This document shows, in pieces, positions 1 through 9,836 of a stretch of DNA of 64,000 nt; the stretch's first letter is position 1, and each line of letters begins with the position of its first letter. The notes under the pieces are model-generated. The model was not told where the DNA came from, did not search any database, and worked only from the letters and a program-made list of their open reading frames with translations. Both the position numbers and the translations under genes were made by a program. The stretch is taken from assembly GCF_000328475.2 (NCBI RefSeq), contig NC_026490.1:186001-250000 (forward strand), given 5' to 3'. Source of the DNA: Mycosarcoma maydis. Taxonomy: Eukaryota; Basidiomycota; Ustilaginomycetes; Ustilaginales.

Positions 1-1304
1 CCCTCCCTCAAAGCAATCATACCTGCCTCGACGCAGACCGCCTTCAACTGAGCGCCATTCATCTCGTCTGTTGACCTAGCCAGTTCCTCAAAGTTGACGT
101 TAGGGCCGACGGCCATCTTCCTGCTGTGGATCTCCATAATTCTGGCGCGCGCCTCTTCGTTCGGCAAGGGGAACTCGATTTTGCGATCCAATCGGCCTGA
201 ACGCAGGAGTGCGGGGTCCAAGATGTCGATTCGATTGGTAGCAGCGATCACCTTGATGCGTTCGTCCGACGAGAATCCATCGAGCTGGTTGAGCAGTTCC
301 AGCATGGTTCGCTGTACTTCGCGATCACCCGATTTGTCCGAGTCGAATCGTTTGGTTCCTATCGCGTCCAGCTCGTCGATAAAGATGATCGCGGGCGCTT
401 TTTCTTTGGCCAATTCAAACGCATCGCGTACGAGCTTGGCACCGTCACCGATGAACATCTGCACCAGCGATGGTCCGGCGAGTTTCAGGTAGCATGCGTT
501 CGTCTGAGCTGCACATGCACGCGCTAGAAGCGTCTTGCCTGTACCAGGCGGACCGTACATGAGTGCACCCTTGGGTGGTCGAATACCCAAATTTTTGAAT
601 TTCTGCTCTTGCTGCATAGGTAGCACGATCGCCTCGACCAACTCTTCGATTTGCTTGTCCAGACCTCCAATGTCGGTGTAGGTTTCGGTAGGTCTCTCAT
701 CGACCTCCATTGCCTTGACGCGCGAGTCATATTCAGCGGGCAGCTTGTCAAGCACCAAATAGCTATCCTTGTTGACACCAATCAAGTCACCTGGACGTAG
801 CTCTTCCGCGGGCACCAGACCGATCAGGGGTAGAAAGATCGTTTGGCGTGTGCTCGTCTTGATCACGGCACACTTGCCCTTCCTCCTCGCATCCAGATCT
901 ACATTGGCACCTTCCTCGGACTCCTCATCGATGTCCGGATCAATGTCGAGGATCTCGACGACGTTGCCGACCAGGTATGGAAGCATCTTGTTCTGCTTGA
1001 TCTTGTCCGAGTTGTCCTTGATCATGTCGCGCTTAGATGACTGTTCGTGCATCAGACGCATGTGTTCGGAGCGCATCACCTTGACGTCGTTCTCAAGCAG
1101 ACGTGTACGTGTTTGAATTTCGTCGATAGATGCGTCGAGGATCTCTTGGTCCAGCGACTCCTCTTCGGGTTCGGCAGGTGCCATTTTGGTATCGCCGTCT
1201 GCAACAGCAGTGGAGGAAGAAGAAGGGCCCGCCTGGGACGCGTTGTTGGTGGGCGGCTCACGGGGTTGGCCGTTGTCATCGGTAGGTGGTTGTGCGTCAG
1301 CCAT
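1..1304 (-). CDS. RPT5: 26S proteasome regulatory ATPase Rpt5, 3' end off the window
   Basis: This encodes one of six AAA ATPases in the base of the 19S particle, which unfold substrates and feed them to the 20S core. The frame is open from ATG at 1304 to the window edge, about 434 codons. The family is about 440 residues, so only the last 30 or so, including the C-terminal core-binding tail, should be missing. Visible in order are a low-complexity acidic N-terminus, a coiled-coil stretch (near residues 50-85), an OB-type region, the Rpt5-like stretch ending in [16 protein letters not shown], Walker A GPPGTGKT (near 540-560), Walker B with [11 protein letters not shown] (near 370-395) and the arginine-finger region. 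The [17 protein letters not shown] linker separates Rpt5 from the other Rpt proteins. No intron is seen. The next gene, CSN1, also reads leftward, 671 bp upstream. Confidence 0.93.
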   Translation of the reverse strand, partial: MADAQPPTDDNGQPREPPTNNASQAGPSSSSTAVADGDTKMAPAEPEEESLDQEILDASIDEIQTRTRLLENDVKVMRSEHMRLMHEQSSKRDMIKDNSDKIKQNKMLPYLVGNVVEILDIDPDIDEESEEGANVDLDARRKGKCAVIKTSTRQTIFLPLIGLVPAEELRPGDLIGVNKDSYLVLDKLPAEYDSRVKAMEVDERPTETYTDIGGLDKQIEELVEAIVLPMQQEQKFKNLGIRPPKGALMYGPPGTGKTLLARACAAQTNACYLKLAGPSLVQMFIGDGAKLVRDAFELAKEKAPAIIFIDELDAIGTKRFDSDKSGDREVQRTMLELLNQLDGFSSDERIKVIAATNRIDILDPALLRSGRLDRKIEFPLPNEEARARIMEIHSRKMAVGPNVNFEELARSTDEMNGAQLKAVCVEAGMIALRE

Positions 1305-1975
1305 GGTGCGTGCTTGCTGTTATGGGTCGATTCGAGCCAAAATCGATGCGCCCGTTGCGTCTAACGAAATGCGATTTGGTATCGGGAGGTGCAGATCTAC
1401 AGTCGTAGCTCGACGAACACAAGGACAACGTGGGTTCGAGCCAGAGGGTGTTCGGAAGAGCTGAGAATGGAGTTAGAGGAAGAAGCAGCTGCTGAACATA
1501 GGTCAAAAAGTGTTGACTTTCGAAGCTCAGCTGTGTGCCATGTTGCGTGGATCGTGGCTGAAGCGTCGAAGCTGCTGCCGTTTCGCACACCCAAAGTGGA
1601 GTCGTCGATCACAGTATGCTCGCGCGTCCTCTTCGCGTGTTCAATTTCTCCGACTTTTCCCAAAGCCATCTGTCGACCTAACACTATAGACAAATGTTCT
1701 CGAATCTTGAATCGTTATCGTGAATTTCGAATCCACGATCGTAATCACGAAGCTGTGAATCGGGAATTCTACTTATGACTGTACACAGTGTCGTGAGTTC
1801 GAATGTTCGCCAGACTTTGCACAATCGTGAATGCTCGCATGTCCCAAGCAAAAAGGTCCCAGATGCTTGCTTTCTCGCTCGGAGAAACTCTTTTCATTTG
1901 CACGGTAATTGTCCATGCAGAAAGCAATCACCAAGAACAACGGATAAGCATTGATGATGACGATGAGTGTCAGAG
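1305..1975. other. Intergenic, Rpt5 promoter and CSN1 3' flank
   Basis: No convincing gene is seen. The stretch carries degenerate copies of the TCGTGA/TCACGA motif between about 1706 and 1779 and again near 1829. Open frames on both strands near 1390-1780 have no family resemblance. Confidence 0.6.
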
Positions 1976-3670
1976 CTATGGCTCAGTGTGATAGGCGCGT
2001 TGCGCCTTGGCGACCACGCCATTCTCAACCAACTTCATTCTGAGCAACAGCCGCCTGGTCTCCCTGCACCTCTTGTCGCCCAACTCCACCGCAGCATCGA
2101 ACACAGCTCTGCGTGGGTCTTTGGTCTTGTACTCCAGCGTGTGTGTGATAGCGTCGATCCTGGCGTCGCCCTCCTCGGCCGCCTTACCAGGCAGATTCTT
2201 GAATTCTCCTCTCTCGATGCACGCCACCAGCTCTTCGATCATCTGTTCGACACTCCAGCCAAACGCTGTCGCCATCCTTGGGATGCTAACTCGATCAAAC
2301 GGCGTGAAAAACTGTCGTAGCGCTCGTCGGGTGAGCCTTGTTCGCAGAGTTTCAACGTGAGGTGCAAGATACGGATCGAGAAGGTGTCGTGCTTGGTGTT
2401 GATCCAGGATCTCACCGACTTTCTTGAACTGGGCCAAGCTGAATGCTTCCAGCAGCTCTCGAACGTATGGATCATATTCGAGAAAGCCGCGAAAGCTGGT
2501 GTTCTCTATCACTTGCGTCTTGAGCGCAGCTCGATCCATCGTGGCAAGACTGCATAGCGCTACGTACAACGATACGTCCGAAGGGCTGATGATGTCAGAG
2601 AACGAAGAGCTAAGTGCTGGATCGATGCTCAGCAGAATCTTGGCTGCTTTTTCGTAAGATCGACGACCGAGTTCGGCCACTGCATTAACAGCACGGAGCT
2701 TGGCGCTTATCTCGTCAACGCGCTTCCGCGAGGCGGCGTGCGTCGGGTCCTCTGTGCTGGATCCAGCCTGGGCGTTGGAAGACGACGAAATAGCGGTCGG
2801 CACCGCAGCGCTTCCGCCTGCACGAAATAGAGCACCTATCGCATCGGCTCCCGCGGTAGATGCGCCTTTTGTCGGTGGCACTATGTTCGAAGTACCGAGA
2901 GAACTAAGCTTTTTCTCACCGACACTTGCAGATGGTAAGAAGGACTCCAGCACTCCCTCGGCCTTGCTGACAAACGTCTGAATGTTGGTCCAGTTCTGTA
3001 GCACGAGGGACGCTTCGATCACATTCATACACATTTCGAGGACATTATCGGTGGTAGAGCCAGTAATCTCGCGTCTNNNNNNNNNNNNNNNNNNNNNNNN
3101 NNNNNNNNNNNNNNNNNNNNNNNNNNNNNNNNNNNNNNNNNNNNNNNNNNNNNNNNNNNNNNNNNNNNNNNNNNNNGGTATACCATTTGAGTGCTCCTGG
3201 TAGTCGCCAGTGTCCCAAAAGTGATCTCCGAGATCGCGATGCGCCATTCGGATAGATTCTTTGATCAGGTTGTTCTGGTAGTTGCGTAGTTCGAGTTCAA
3301 GCTTTTCGCGATGGGCGATGTTGCGTTGCTCTGTCACCTGAACCCATTCCGCATCAGTTTCTATGCGTTCCAAGGACGGAACAAGATCGCCTGTCTCGGG
3401 TTCGGTGTTGTGCACCGTGACCATCGCCTGGTACGCCGAGACATTTCGTGTGTGCTTTTTAAGGTGGTCAGCAGCTTCCCGGCTGCAAGCTCGACGTAGA
3501 CCCGGACAGTGCGTGGCAATGTACATTAGTCGCTGGGCGCGTAGATGATCGGAATAGTTAGAGGTGTATCCCTCCCAGTCAAAGTTGTCTGTGGGGCCGA
3601 GCTGTACATTTGTAAGGGATGTGTGCGACATCGACGAGGAGCCAGCCGTCGCGGGAAAAATCTCGCTCAT
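1976..3670 (-). CDS. CSN1: COP9 signalosome complex subunit 1, with internal assembly gap
   Basis: CSN1 is a PCI-domain subunit of the COP9 signalosome, which removes Nedd8 from cullins and so controls SCF-type ubiquitin ligases. The start ATG at 3670 gives MSEIFPATAG. The N-terminal block around NYSDHLRAQRLMYIATHCP matches CSN1 rather than its paralogue Rpn7. After the gap come MCMNVIEASLVLQNWTNIQ, SDVSLYVALCSLATMDR and the PCI winged-helix part with LDPYLAPHVETLRTRLTRRA. A serine- and alanine-rich insert lies between the helical repeats and the PCI domain. The 100-N run at 3077-3176 falls in the TPR-like helices; both flanks are in the same frame if the missing length is 1 mod 3, but its true size is unknown. 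The apparent length of 564 residues is therefore provisional. No intron is needed. Confidence 0.9.
   Translation of the reverse strand: MSEIFPATAGSSSMSHTSLTNVQLGPTDNFDWEGYTSNYSDHLRAQRLMYIATHCPGLRRACSREAADHLKKHTRNVSAYQAMVTVHNTEPETGDLVPSLERIETDAEWVQVTEQRNIAHREKLELELRNYQNNLIKESIRMAHRDLGDHFWDTGDYQEHSNGIXXXXXXXXXXXXXXXXXXXXXXXXXXXXXXXXXXRREITGSTTDNVLEMCMNVIEASLVLQNWTNIQTFVSKAEGVLESFLPSASVGEKKLSSLGTSNIVPPTKGASTAGADAIGALFRAGGSAAVPTAISSSSNAQAGSSTEDPTHAASRKRVDEISAKLRAVNAVAELGRRSYEKAAKILLSIDPALSSSFSDIISPSDVSLYVALCSLATMDRAALKTQVIENTSFRGFLEYDPYVRELLEAFSLAQFKKVGEILDQHQARHLLDPYLAPHVETLRTRLTRRALRQFFTPFDRVSIPRMATAFGWSVEQMIEELVACIERGEFKNLPGKAAEEGDARIDAITHTLEYKTKDPRRAVFDAAVELGDKRCRETRRLLLRMKLVENGVVAKAQRAYHTEP
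3077..3176. other. Assembly gap of 100 N inside CSN1
   Basis: Exactly 100 N, the usual placeholder for an unsized gap. The flanks are both CSN1 coding sequence. Compared with the family, roughly 10-30 residues seem to be missing, which is an estimate from memory. Confidence 0.99.
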
Positions 3671-3952
3671 CCTCGCAAGGTATAGTCGGAGCGTCGCCAG
3701 TGATAGGGACAGTGATTTGCGATGAGGGATGATAGGCTAGGTACGACGTTAGGGAAGAGCAACACACAAGAATTGCTGGTGTGTGACTTTTGCTGAGCCA
3801 TTCACGATATGATACACGAATTCACGATTGGAAGGTGGAGGCTTGAGCGCAACCGAGAACGTCAACGTGGAATCAGGAATAGACTTATCTGGGATTTTTG
3901 CTTCGATCTCACATTGTTCACATTGCTACGTTCTACGTGTTACATCACATAT

Positions 3953-3972
3953 TCACGATTCATGATTCGTGA
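3953..3972. repeat. Heptad motif cluster, three units
   Basis: The units are TCACGA, TCATGA and TCGTGA, each followed by one T, so the outer pair forms an inverted repeat with one degenerate unit between. Confidence 0.85.
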
Positions 3973-4049
3973 TTGTTCTAGGTGGTGTGGTCCTCCGTGC
4001 GACTTCGTCTTTCGTCCTTACTTTGACTCCACTCGGTCCGAAATTTTAT

Positions 4050-4062
4050 TCACGATTCGTGA
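4050..4062. repeat. Perfect 13-bp inverted motif pair
   Basis: TCACGA, one T, then TCGTGA: a perfect palindrome around one central base, upstream of MTR3. Confidence 0.9.
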
Positions 4063-4169
4063 TTTGACGTCTGTGTCTTCTGGATCGTTGTTATTCCACA
4101 CTTCGTCTACGTTGGCCTTCAGCGCCTCCCAACAAACAGCTTGTCGTGTCATCACATAGAGGATTAAAC

Positions 4170-5162
4170 ATGTCCAACTACGATAGAAGACGGGTCAACG
4201 GGCCATCCAGCTACGTTCCGATCTACGATGCAGCTGGCATTGCATCTACTTCAACGCCGGTAGCAACGACATCGCAACAACGACCGGATCAGCGATCTTA
4301 CTCGCAGCTGCGTCCCATCTTCCTACAAACCCATCTTGTACCTTCAGCGTCAGGTAGTTCCTACGTTGAAATCGGCGACCTGAAGCTGGCATGCTCGGTG
4401 TTTGGTCCTCGGCAGGTCAAGGGACGACAGTACAGTGGAAAAGCAGAGTTGAACGTTGAGGTCAAGTTTGCACCGTTTTCAAGTCGAAGGAGGAGACGTC
4501 CGGGCAAGGTAAGCGATGACAATCCGTCACTTCTCTCATATTTATAGTGCGTCAGATGTTGATTTATGAATGTTGGTCTTTATTTGTCTTGATTTGGTGG
4601 CGCTTAGACAACCGAGAGTGCGCATCTTTCCGGACTTCTGCACCAAGCCCTCCTGCCATCGCTCCGACTCGATCTGCTACCGAAAGCATCGCTCGACATC
4701 CACATCATGGTTCTACAAACTGACGGTCTCGAAGAATCGTGCATCGCTGCGGCGTGCATTGCTGCCACCACCGCGCTCGCTTCGGCAGGAATCGAAATGT
4801 ACGGTTTGGTGGTTGGATGTGTCGCCCTCGTCCCCTCCACCACGGATTCCAAAGACAAGCAAGTACTTGTAGATCCAAGCTCGGCCGATCTAGGTCTAGT
4901 GACAGCGATGAAGACGGCAACAAGGGTTCTATTGTGCGGTATGCCCGCGCTCGCTTCTGTGACATGCCTCAATGTTTCCGCTGCGTCGAATGTAGCTTCC
5001 AAGTCGCATGACGCTGGAGCAGGCATTGGCACAGATGCCTTAGATGTAGCACTTGAAAGCCTCAACACAAGTCTGGTCGACATTCATAAAGTGGTTGCGC
5101 AAGCCCTGGCCGAGGACTTTCAACGCCGAACTGCTTTGACCACCGCAGCTGCGCACAAGTAA
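4170..5162 (+). CDS. MTR3: Exosome core subunit Mtr3 (RNase PH-like)
   Basis: This is a ring subunit of the RNA exosome, which degrades and trims RNA from the 3' end in nucleus and cytoplasm. Eukaryotic ring subunits are catalytically inactive and hold the RNA channel. There are two exons: 4170-4508 and 4608-5162, with a GTAAGC donor, a TTAG acceptor and phase 0; the joined product is 297 residues. Start ATG 4170 gives MSNYDRRRVN; the longer open frame upstream begins only with GTG. Exon 1 has the RNase PH opening LRPIFLQTHLVPSASGSSYV and KLACSVFGPRQVKG, then FAPFSSRRRRRPGK. Exon 2 continues TTESAHLSGLLHQALLPSLR and has the Mtr3-type ASAGIEMYGLVVGC. The match is to EXOSC6/Mtr3 rather than Rrp41 or Rrp46. 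It ends 235 bp from the convergent channel gene. Confidence 0.87.
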
Positions 5163-5397
5163 GTGTGAATGCAATGCCAATCATCTACAGCAACTGCTAC
5201 TCTTGTACGCTCATCAGACCAGTTCTGCCATCAAAAGATGAGACTATTCACACACAGAGGCCTGAAAGCCTCTCTCCTCGTGGACGTCAAACGATGCGAT
5301 TGAGAAACATGTATGCGGAGGAGAGAAAAAACGACGACAGATTCTATGCAGAGAAAAACTTGGGAAGGTAGTGTCCAGCTGGCCTTCTGGCGGACAA

Positions 5398-8355
5398 TCA
5401 ACCACCATCGCCGCCCTGGTTGGCAAACTTCTTGGCCTCGCGTCTGGCCTTGCGCTGACGAACATTGTTCGAATCCAAATCAAACTCGTCAGGTGGGGGA
5501 GTGAAGTTCATGAACGATTTCGGCTTCTTGGCGGGCAAAGCAACCGCACCGCCCGCAGCGCGGATCTGAGGGCTAGCATACGGGGAGGGGCTAAAGTCGT
5601 CCAGCACGTAGCCGTTGTCCTCTTCGTCCGTCAAGGAATCGTGGCGATGCGGAGCAGAAGTTCGCGGATCCGACGGGTCGTAACTCGGCGGAAGGGTAGC
5701 AGCGTTCTCAGTCCAATAGACGATCGGCTGCACCGGGTTGGCGTAGCGAATGCCGTGCTTCTTAGCGTAGAATGCGAACGCAGAGAAGAAGGCGTTCTTG
5801 CGGTAGAAGCGACGTCCCCAATCCTGCCACGTGTCGGCGTGGGTCATACCAATGGTGCACTCGATGGAGCGCATATACTCGATCTTCTGGGGGACGATGG
5901 CGGTGCTGGGAATGAACAGGCGTTCGGGCTCGGTCTGCAGCCAGTGAATCATATCCTCTTCCAACGCATCGAGCTTCTCAAGTGGTGTGTTGAAGTCGAA
6001 TTGCACCGTGATGGGCTCCCATTGGTAACCAGAGCGACGCATGTTGAGGATGCTGGTTGCCGAGAGGATGACGTTACTGATGTAGACGTCTTGATTGAGC
6101 GAGTCAGTGAAGAGGCACGACAACAGAGACATTCGCTTGACTACGAGCACAGTTTCGCCGATCTGAATCCTATCGCCCGTATCAAAGGGATGCGTAACAA
6201 AGATGAAAATGATCGAATCAAAGACGTTGGCAGCTGATTCCTTGAAGATGAAAGCAAATGCAATGGCGAGCGTGTAGAAGGTGGTGAGCGTCTTGCCAAT
6301 GTTGACATTGAAGATGGCGAGCGCTTCAAAGAGGATGATGACGAGGCAAACGGCCAGGAAGATACCGTCGAGCTGACCGACGGCATGGTTGACATCTTGC
6401 ATGGATCGACTGAGGAAGCGACGCTCCTTGTAAACCTGCATGACGGTGTTTTTGATTTCGGACTGCGAAATGTCGCCATTGCCGTCACGGTCAAACACGC
6501 TGAATGCGTCTTTTGCATCTTCTGGACTAGTGTACGCGGGCTCAAAGTCTGAGGGAATGAGGTAGCTACGCTTGTGTGTACCACGGAAGGCGACAAAGAT
6601 GGAACGGGCAAGTCTCTTTGCTTCGGCAGGCGAGTTCACATCCGTGCCAATGCCGAGAGCCTCGTTGCGAAGAAGGCCGAAAGGATCGTTCATGGCAACA
6701 CGCGCCAGCGTGCTAGCTTGTCCAGCGGTGGCACGTACCCTGCGTCCTCCACGAGCTGCAACGCGGGCAATGAGGTTCGACTTGCCGTCTCCTCGTGCAG
6801 GCGCTTGGCCCTCTGCGGGCAGCCCGGTGGCAGGATCGATTGCGCGTTCGTTGGGGATCGCGTAAGCTGCTTGGACCGAGGGACGCTTCTTGCTGTGTTT
6901 TTTGAACCAGGAACCCTTGCTCGAGTCAGACACGTTACGTGTGCCCTTGGTGTCGACATCGACAGCAAAGTCGGTGGGTGCGATGGGCGTCGCAGCACCG
7001 CTCACACTGGGAGAAGCTCGAGTCGAGCGAGAGAGACCAAAGACAGAGTTTGTGTCTCGAGCCTTGAGCTTTGGTTTGTGGTCGCGGAGCCAGTCAAAGA
7101 CTTGGAGCGACTTGGTGACCTTGGCGATTCGGTCAGCGTAAGCGCTTCGGTGGAAAGACATGGCAATGTGCTTGATGATGACCTTTTCGATGCAAATGGT
7201 GAGAGTCAAGAAGAACAAGAATTGGATGACCTGGTAGATGCGGTAGAGGTAGCCAGCTCGACTCTTGCGTGGGTCAGATTGGCTGTAGAGGCCATAGATC
7301 GAGGTGAAAATGATGGCCCAAGAGCCCCAGTTGAGTGCAGCGTAGCCGACGAGCTTGATATACTTTTTTATAGCATTGAAGTATTCGGCGAGCGAAAGCA
7401 CGCGTTGGCTTGGACGGCCCCAGATGAGCTGGATCAGACCAAGCACGGCTTTTGGGAAGAGCTCGACGAGCAAATGAATCCACCATTCGACGTGGATATT
7501 GAAAGCAGCCCAGATGAACCAGGCTTGCACATTATCAGCAATGTAGTCGCGGCGGCCCTCATCGGGACCGCGTCGACGATAGACGTACTGAATGACAATG
7601 ACGGGTACGAGCATGCAACCAGAGACGATGAGGTTGCCGAGAAAAGTGGTAGCGAGAAAATTGAGGATCTTCCAAAGACTGAGGCGACCCATGCGGACCT
7701 GCTTTGCCTGTTCGTTTTCGAATCGTACTGCCTCGTCGAGGTCCTCCTCGTCGGACCAGTCAAAGTCGCCATAGTCGCGGTCATTGCCACCATCGGTGGA
7801 TGAAACCTCGCTATCCTGGCGGATGAAAGGAGGACGGTAGGGAACATTCTTGTTGTAGTCAAAAGTGCCGGGGGTACGGTTGGTTTCGTAAGGGGGGTAG
7901 TCTGACTTGGGACCAAGACCGGGAGGTTTGGGGAGGTGTCCGTCGCGAAACTCGGCCAGAGGGTCAGTGATAGCAACGCGTGGGCCAGCCGTGCCTGGCC
8001 GAGAGTTGGGAGAGAAAGAGCTTGTAGAGTTCATCGAAATGCTGTTATCGTGTGCGTCAAGGTGATGATGATGATCCTGCTGTTGCTGCTGGTGGGAGGG
8101 CTCGAGATTGGAAGGGTGAGCAGACTCTGAAAACGCTTTGGTGTCACCGGAGGCCAGAGCAGCTACGGCAGCATCATTGAGCATGTGATCGTCGCTGGGG
8201 TCAGAGTGGGCAACAAGATTGGATTGACTCGCATAAACCGGCGGCAGTGGCTCGCTGAGATTTCTTGGTTGGTAGGGAGGCGAGGCAAGCCCACTCTGCA
8301 TGCTTTCAGGGAGCGACTCATGTGAACGCGGATCCAAGGGCGGTGGTGGCGGCAT
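5398..8355 (-). CDS. MscS-family mechanosensitive channel with EF hand
   Basis: This is a fungal mechanosensitive ion channel of the type studied in fission yeast as Msy1/Msy2, which sit in ER membranes and respond to hypo-osmotic swelling and calcium. The frame is single and open. I place the start at ATG 8355 (MPPPPPLDPRSHE, 985 residues), because the 52 codons before it begin with GTG or ATG-poor sequence and look non-conserved; an earlier ATG at 8511 gives 1037. The N-terminal 220 residues are low complexity with Gln and His runs. Four membrane segments lie at about residues 227-395, an EF hand with DRDGNGDISQSEI near 618, then the pore-lining MscS segment with LTTFYTLAIAFAFIFKESA and the beta domain with THPFDTGDRIQIG. 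The C-terminus is basic. No catalytic motif applies. The function in this species is inferred from the family. Confidence 0.87.
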   Translation of the reverse strand: MPPPPPLDPRSHESLPESMQSGLASPPYQPRNLSEPLPPVYASQSNLVAHSDPSDDHMLNDAAVAALASGDTKAFSESAHPSNLEPSHQQQQQDHHHHLDAHDNSISMNSTSSFSPNSRPGTAGPRVAITDPLAEFRDGHLPKPPGLGPKSDYPPYETNRTPGTFDYNKNVPYRPPFIRQDSEVSSTDGGNDRDYGDFDWSDEEDLDEAVRFENEQAKQVRMGRLSLWKILNFLATTFLGNLIVSGCMLVPVIVIQYVYRRRGPDEGRRDYIADNVQAWFIWAAFNIHVEWWIHLLVELFPKAVLGLIQLIWGRPSQRVLSLAEYFNAIKKYIKLVGYAALNWGSWAIIFTSIYGLYSQSDPRKSRAGYLYRIYQVIQFLFFLTLTICIEKVIIKHIAMSFHRSAYADRIAKVTKSLQVFDWLRDHKPKLKARDTNSVFGLSRSTRASPSVSGAATPIAPTDFAVDVDTKGTRNVSDSSKGSWFKKHSKKRPSVQAAYAIPNERAIDPATGLPAEGQAPARGDGKSNLIARVAARGGRRVRATAGQASTLARVAMNDPFGLLRNEALGIGTDVNSPAEAKRLARSIFVAFRGTHKRSYLIPSDFEPAYTSPEDAKDAFSVFDRDGNGDISQSEIKNTVMQVYKERRFLSRSMQDVNHAVGQLDGIFLAVCLVIILFEALAIFNVNIGKTLTTFYTLAIAFAFIFKESAANVFDSIIFIFVTHPFDTGDRIQIGETVLVVKRMSLLSCLFTDSLNQDVYISNVILSATSILNMRRSGYQWEPITVQFDFNTPLEKLDALEEDMIHWLQTEPERLFIPSTAIVPQKIEYMRSIECTIGMTHADTWQDWGRRFYRKNAFFSAFAFYAKKHGIRYANPVQPIVYWTENAATLPPSYDPSDPRTSAPHRHDSLTDEEDNGYVLDDFSPSPYASPQIRAAGGAVALPAKKPKSFMNFTPPPDEFDLDSNNVRQRKARREAKKFANQGGDGG

Positions 8356-8847
8356 GATTGGCAGCGGCACGCGGAGTAGCCTATGCCGGTAGATTGTTCC
8401 TTCTAGCCCGGAATTGGTCAAGAAAGGAGCGCAAGCGACGGACTCGGCCCTGTCTGTCCGGCAGAGAAGGACGAGGTAGAACGATAGGGCAGTACCAGAA
8501 TCTGGGGTCAAGCGGGGAAGCTTTGCGATAGTGTGAGTAGTGTTAAATGCTTGCGTCGGCCGCGACTAGACTCCAGGCAGCTTGTTGGAGGATTGAGGAT
8601 CGTCGCGAGCTGGAGCATGCGGTTGGGAGGAAAGAAAGAATGAGCTTGAGCATTGACCTTTGCCAAGTCGTGAGTTACTTTTGCTCTCAGCAAGAGCAGA
8701 GTCCGCCGAAACACAAAGAAATTCCAGTCAACCAACGCACGACGTGCCAGTAAGTATCGGTGTTGTAGAGGCCGGACAGAGACACAGGAGGAAACGCACG
8801 GTCAACTGACTCCCAACTGTGCCTTTGTGGCTTTTTTGGTTTGTCCT

Positions 8848-8896
8848 TCGTGATTCTGATTGTAATCTGTGAATCACGATTCACGATTATTCGTGA
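8848..8896. repeat. Heptad motif cluster, mixed orientation
   Basis: TCGTGA at 8848, TCACGA at 8874 and 8881 with one T between, and TCGTGA at 8891. The 8881 and 8891 copies are inverted across a four-base spacer. Confidence 0.85.
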
Positions 8897-9531
8897 TTAT
8901 TTTCATGACTCTGTCCCTGAACACGAAACTCTAAAATCACATCGGCTTGGCTTCCAAGTGTCGCGAAACGTGCATAGTCACAGTCACAGTTACGAGTTGT
9001 GAGTGTGGCTTTGTCGTTCACCACGTGAAATTTTCAGGGCGCACGACGCTTGCTCCACTCCACACTCGCATGGCCCCTTATCATTCGCATAGCTTGCTTT
9101 GAACCTCGAAACAAGAAGAGACGTGCAACTTCAGTCTACGAGAAGGCAGCCAAGTCAACAAGAAGATCATCCCTTGGACGGGACGAGGCGGTCTGCTGAG
9201 CTCGAGCTCGATCTTGTTACGCTGCTTTGGGGCTGTGGACCAGTGGATCGTGAGAAGCAGCCAAAGCCGCCATCGGTTCTTGGACTTGACAAATAGCAGA
9301 CAGAACAAGCACTGGTGTTCATGAGTGCATGCCAAGAGCTTCACGCCTGCCTGCAGAAGCCAAAGGGGTGAGGATCTACACCGTGTAAGTCACGAGTTAC
9401 ACGACAAGAAGTTATGCCAGACCACATGCTAGTCAGCGCATGACGTCGCTGTGTGCTGGCAAGTCGTGAGTGAGGTTCTGCAGTTCGGCCACTTTTTTTT
9501 TCAAACCAACAAAAAGTCGCCGAAGCTGAAA

Positions 9532-9544
9532 TCACGAATCGTGA
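9532..9544. repeat. Perfect 13-bp inverted motif pair
   Basis: TCACGA, one A, TCGTGA. Same design as at 4050 but with A in the centre. Confidence 0.9.
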
Positions 9545-9624
9545 ATTATAGTTCCATAAAACACAGATGTGAAGTGGATGGCTATAACATGACGATCCAC
9601 AGATATTCCGAAAACGTGAACTAA

Positions 9625-9651
9625 TCGTGAATCGTGAATCGTGAATCGTGA
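9625..9651 (+). repeat. Four tandem TCGTGA units, A-linked
   Basis: Four perfect TCGTGA hexamers each separated by a single A, about 185 bp upstream of the CTK2 start. Confidence 0.92.
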
Positions 9652-9836
9652 ATAGTCACGAAGTCACAAATCTTGATCCGATCCTCCACTCCGTCACCTT
9701 GTAGGGTCTTGAACTTTCTAACCGAGCCTGGAAAGCACCTTGTCTTCATCCAACCTCTACTCAACCAAAAGATACACGGCCGGCCATGTCGCTTCCCCGT
9801 GATTCTCCTTGACATCACAAACTGCCGGTCCTCGTG

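Larger units (their letters stand above)
3671..4169. promoter_or_regulatory. Divergent promoter between CSN1 and MTR3
   Basis: About 500 bp between two divergent start codons. It holds three groups of the heptad motif (near 3803-3834, 3953-3972 and 4050-4062). I see no clear TATA box. The last motif group is about 110 bp upstream of the MTR3 ATG. Confidence 0.5.
8356..9836. promoter_or_regulatory. Divergent intergenic region between channel gene and CTK2
   Basis: About 1.5 kb with no gene I can support. It holds motif clusters at 8848-8896, 9532-9544 and 9625-9651. Short open frames on both strands have no recognisable domain. Confidence 0.5.

Noticed and set aside
1425..1460. GGGTTCGAGCC resembling a tRNA B box
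   Set aside because: No matching A box or foldable cloverleaf around it, and the B-box consensus is incomplete.
6574..7803. 409-codon open frame antisense to the MscS channel gene
   Set aside because: Sense strand has clear membrane and EF-hand motifs; the antisense product is featureless and is a codon-use shadow.
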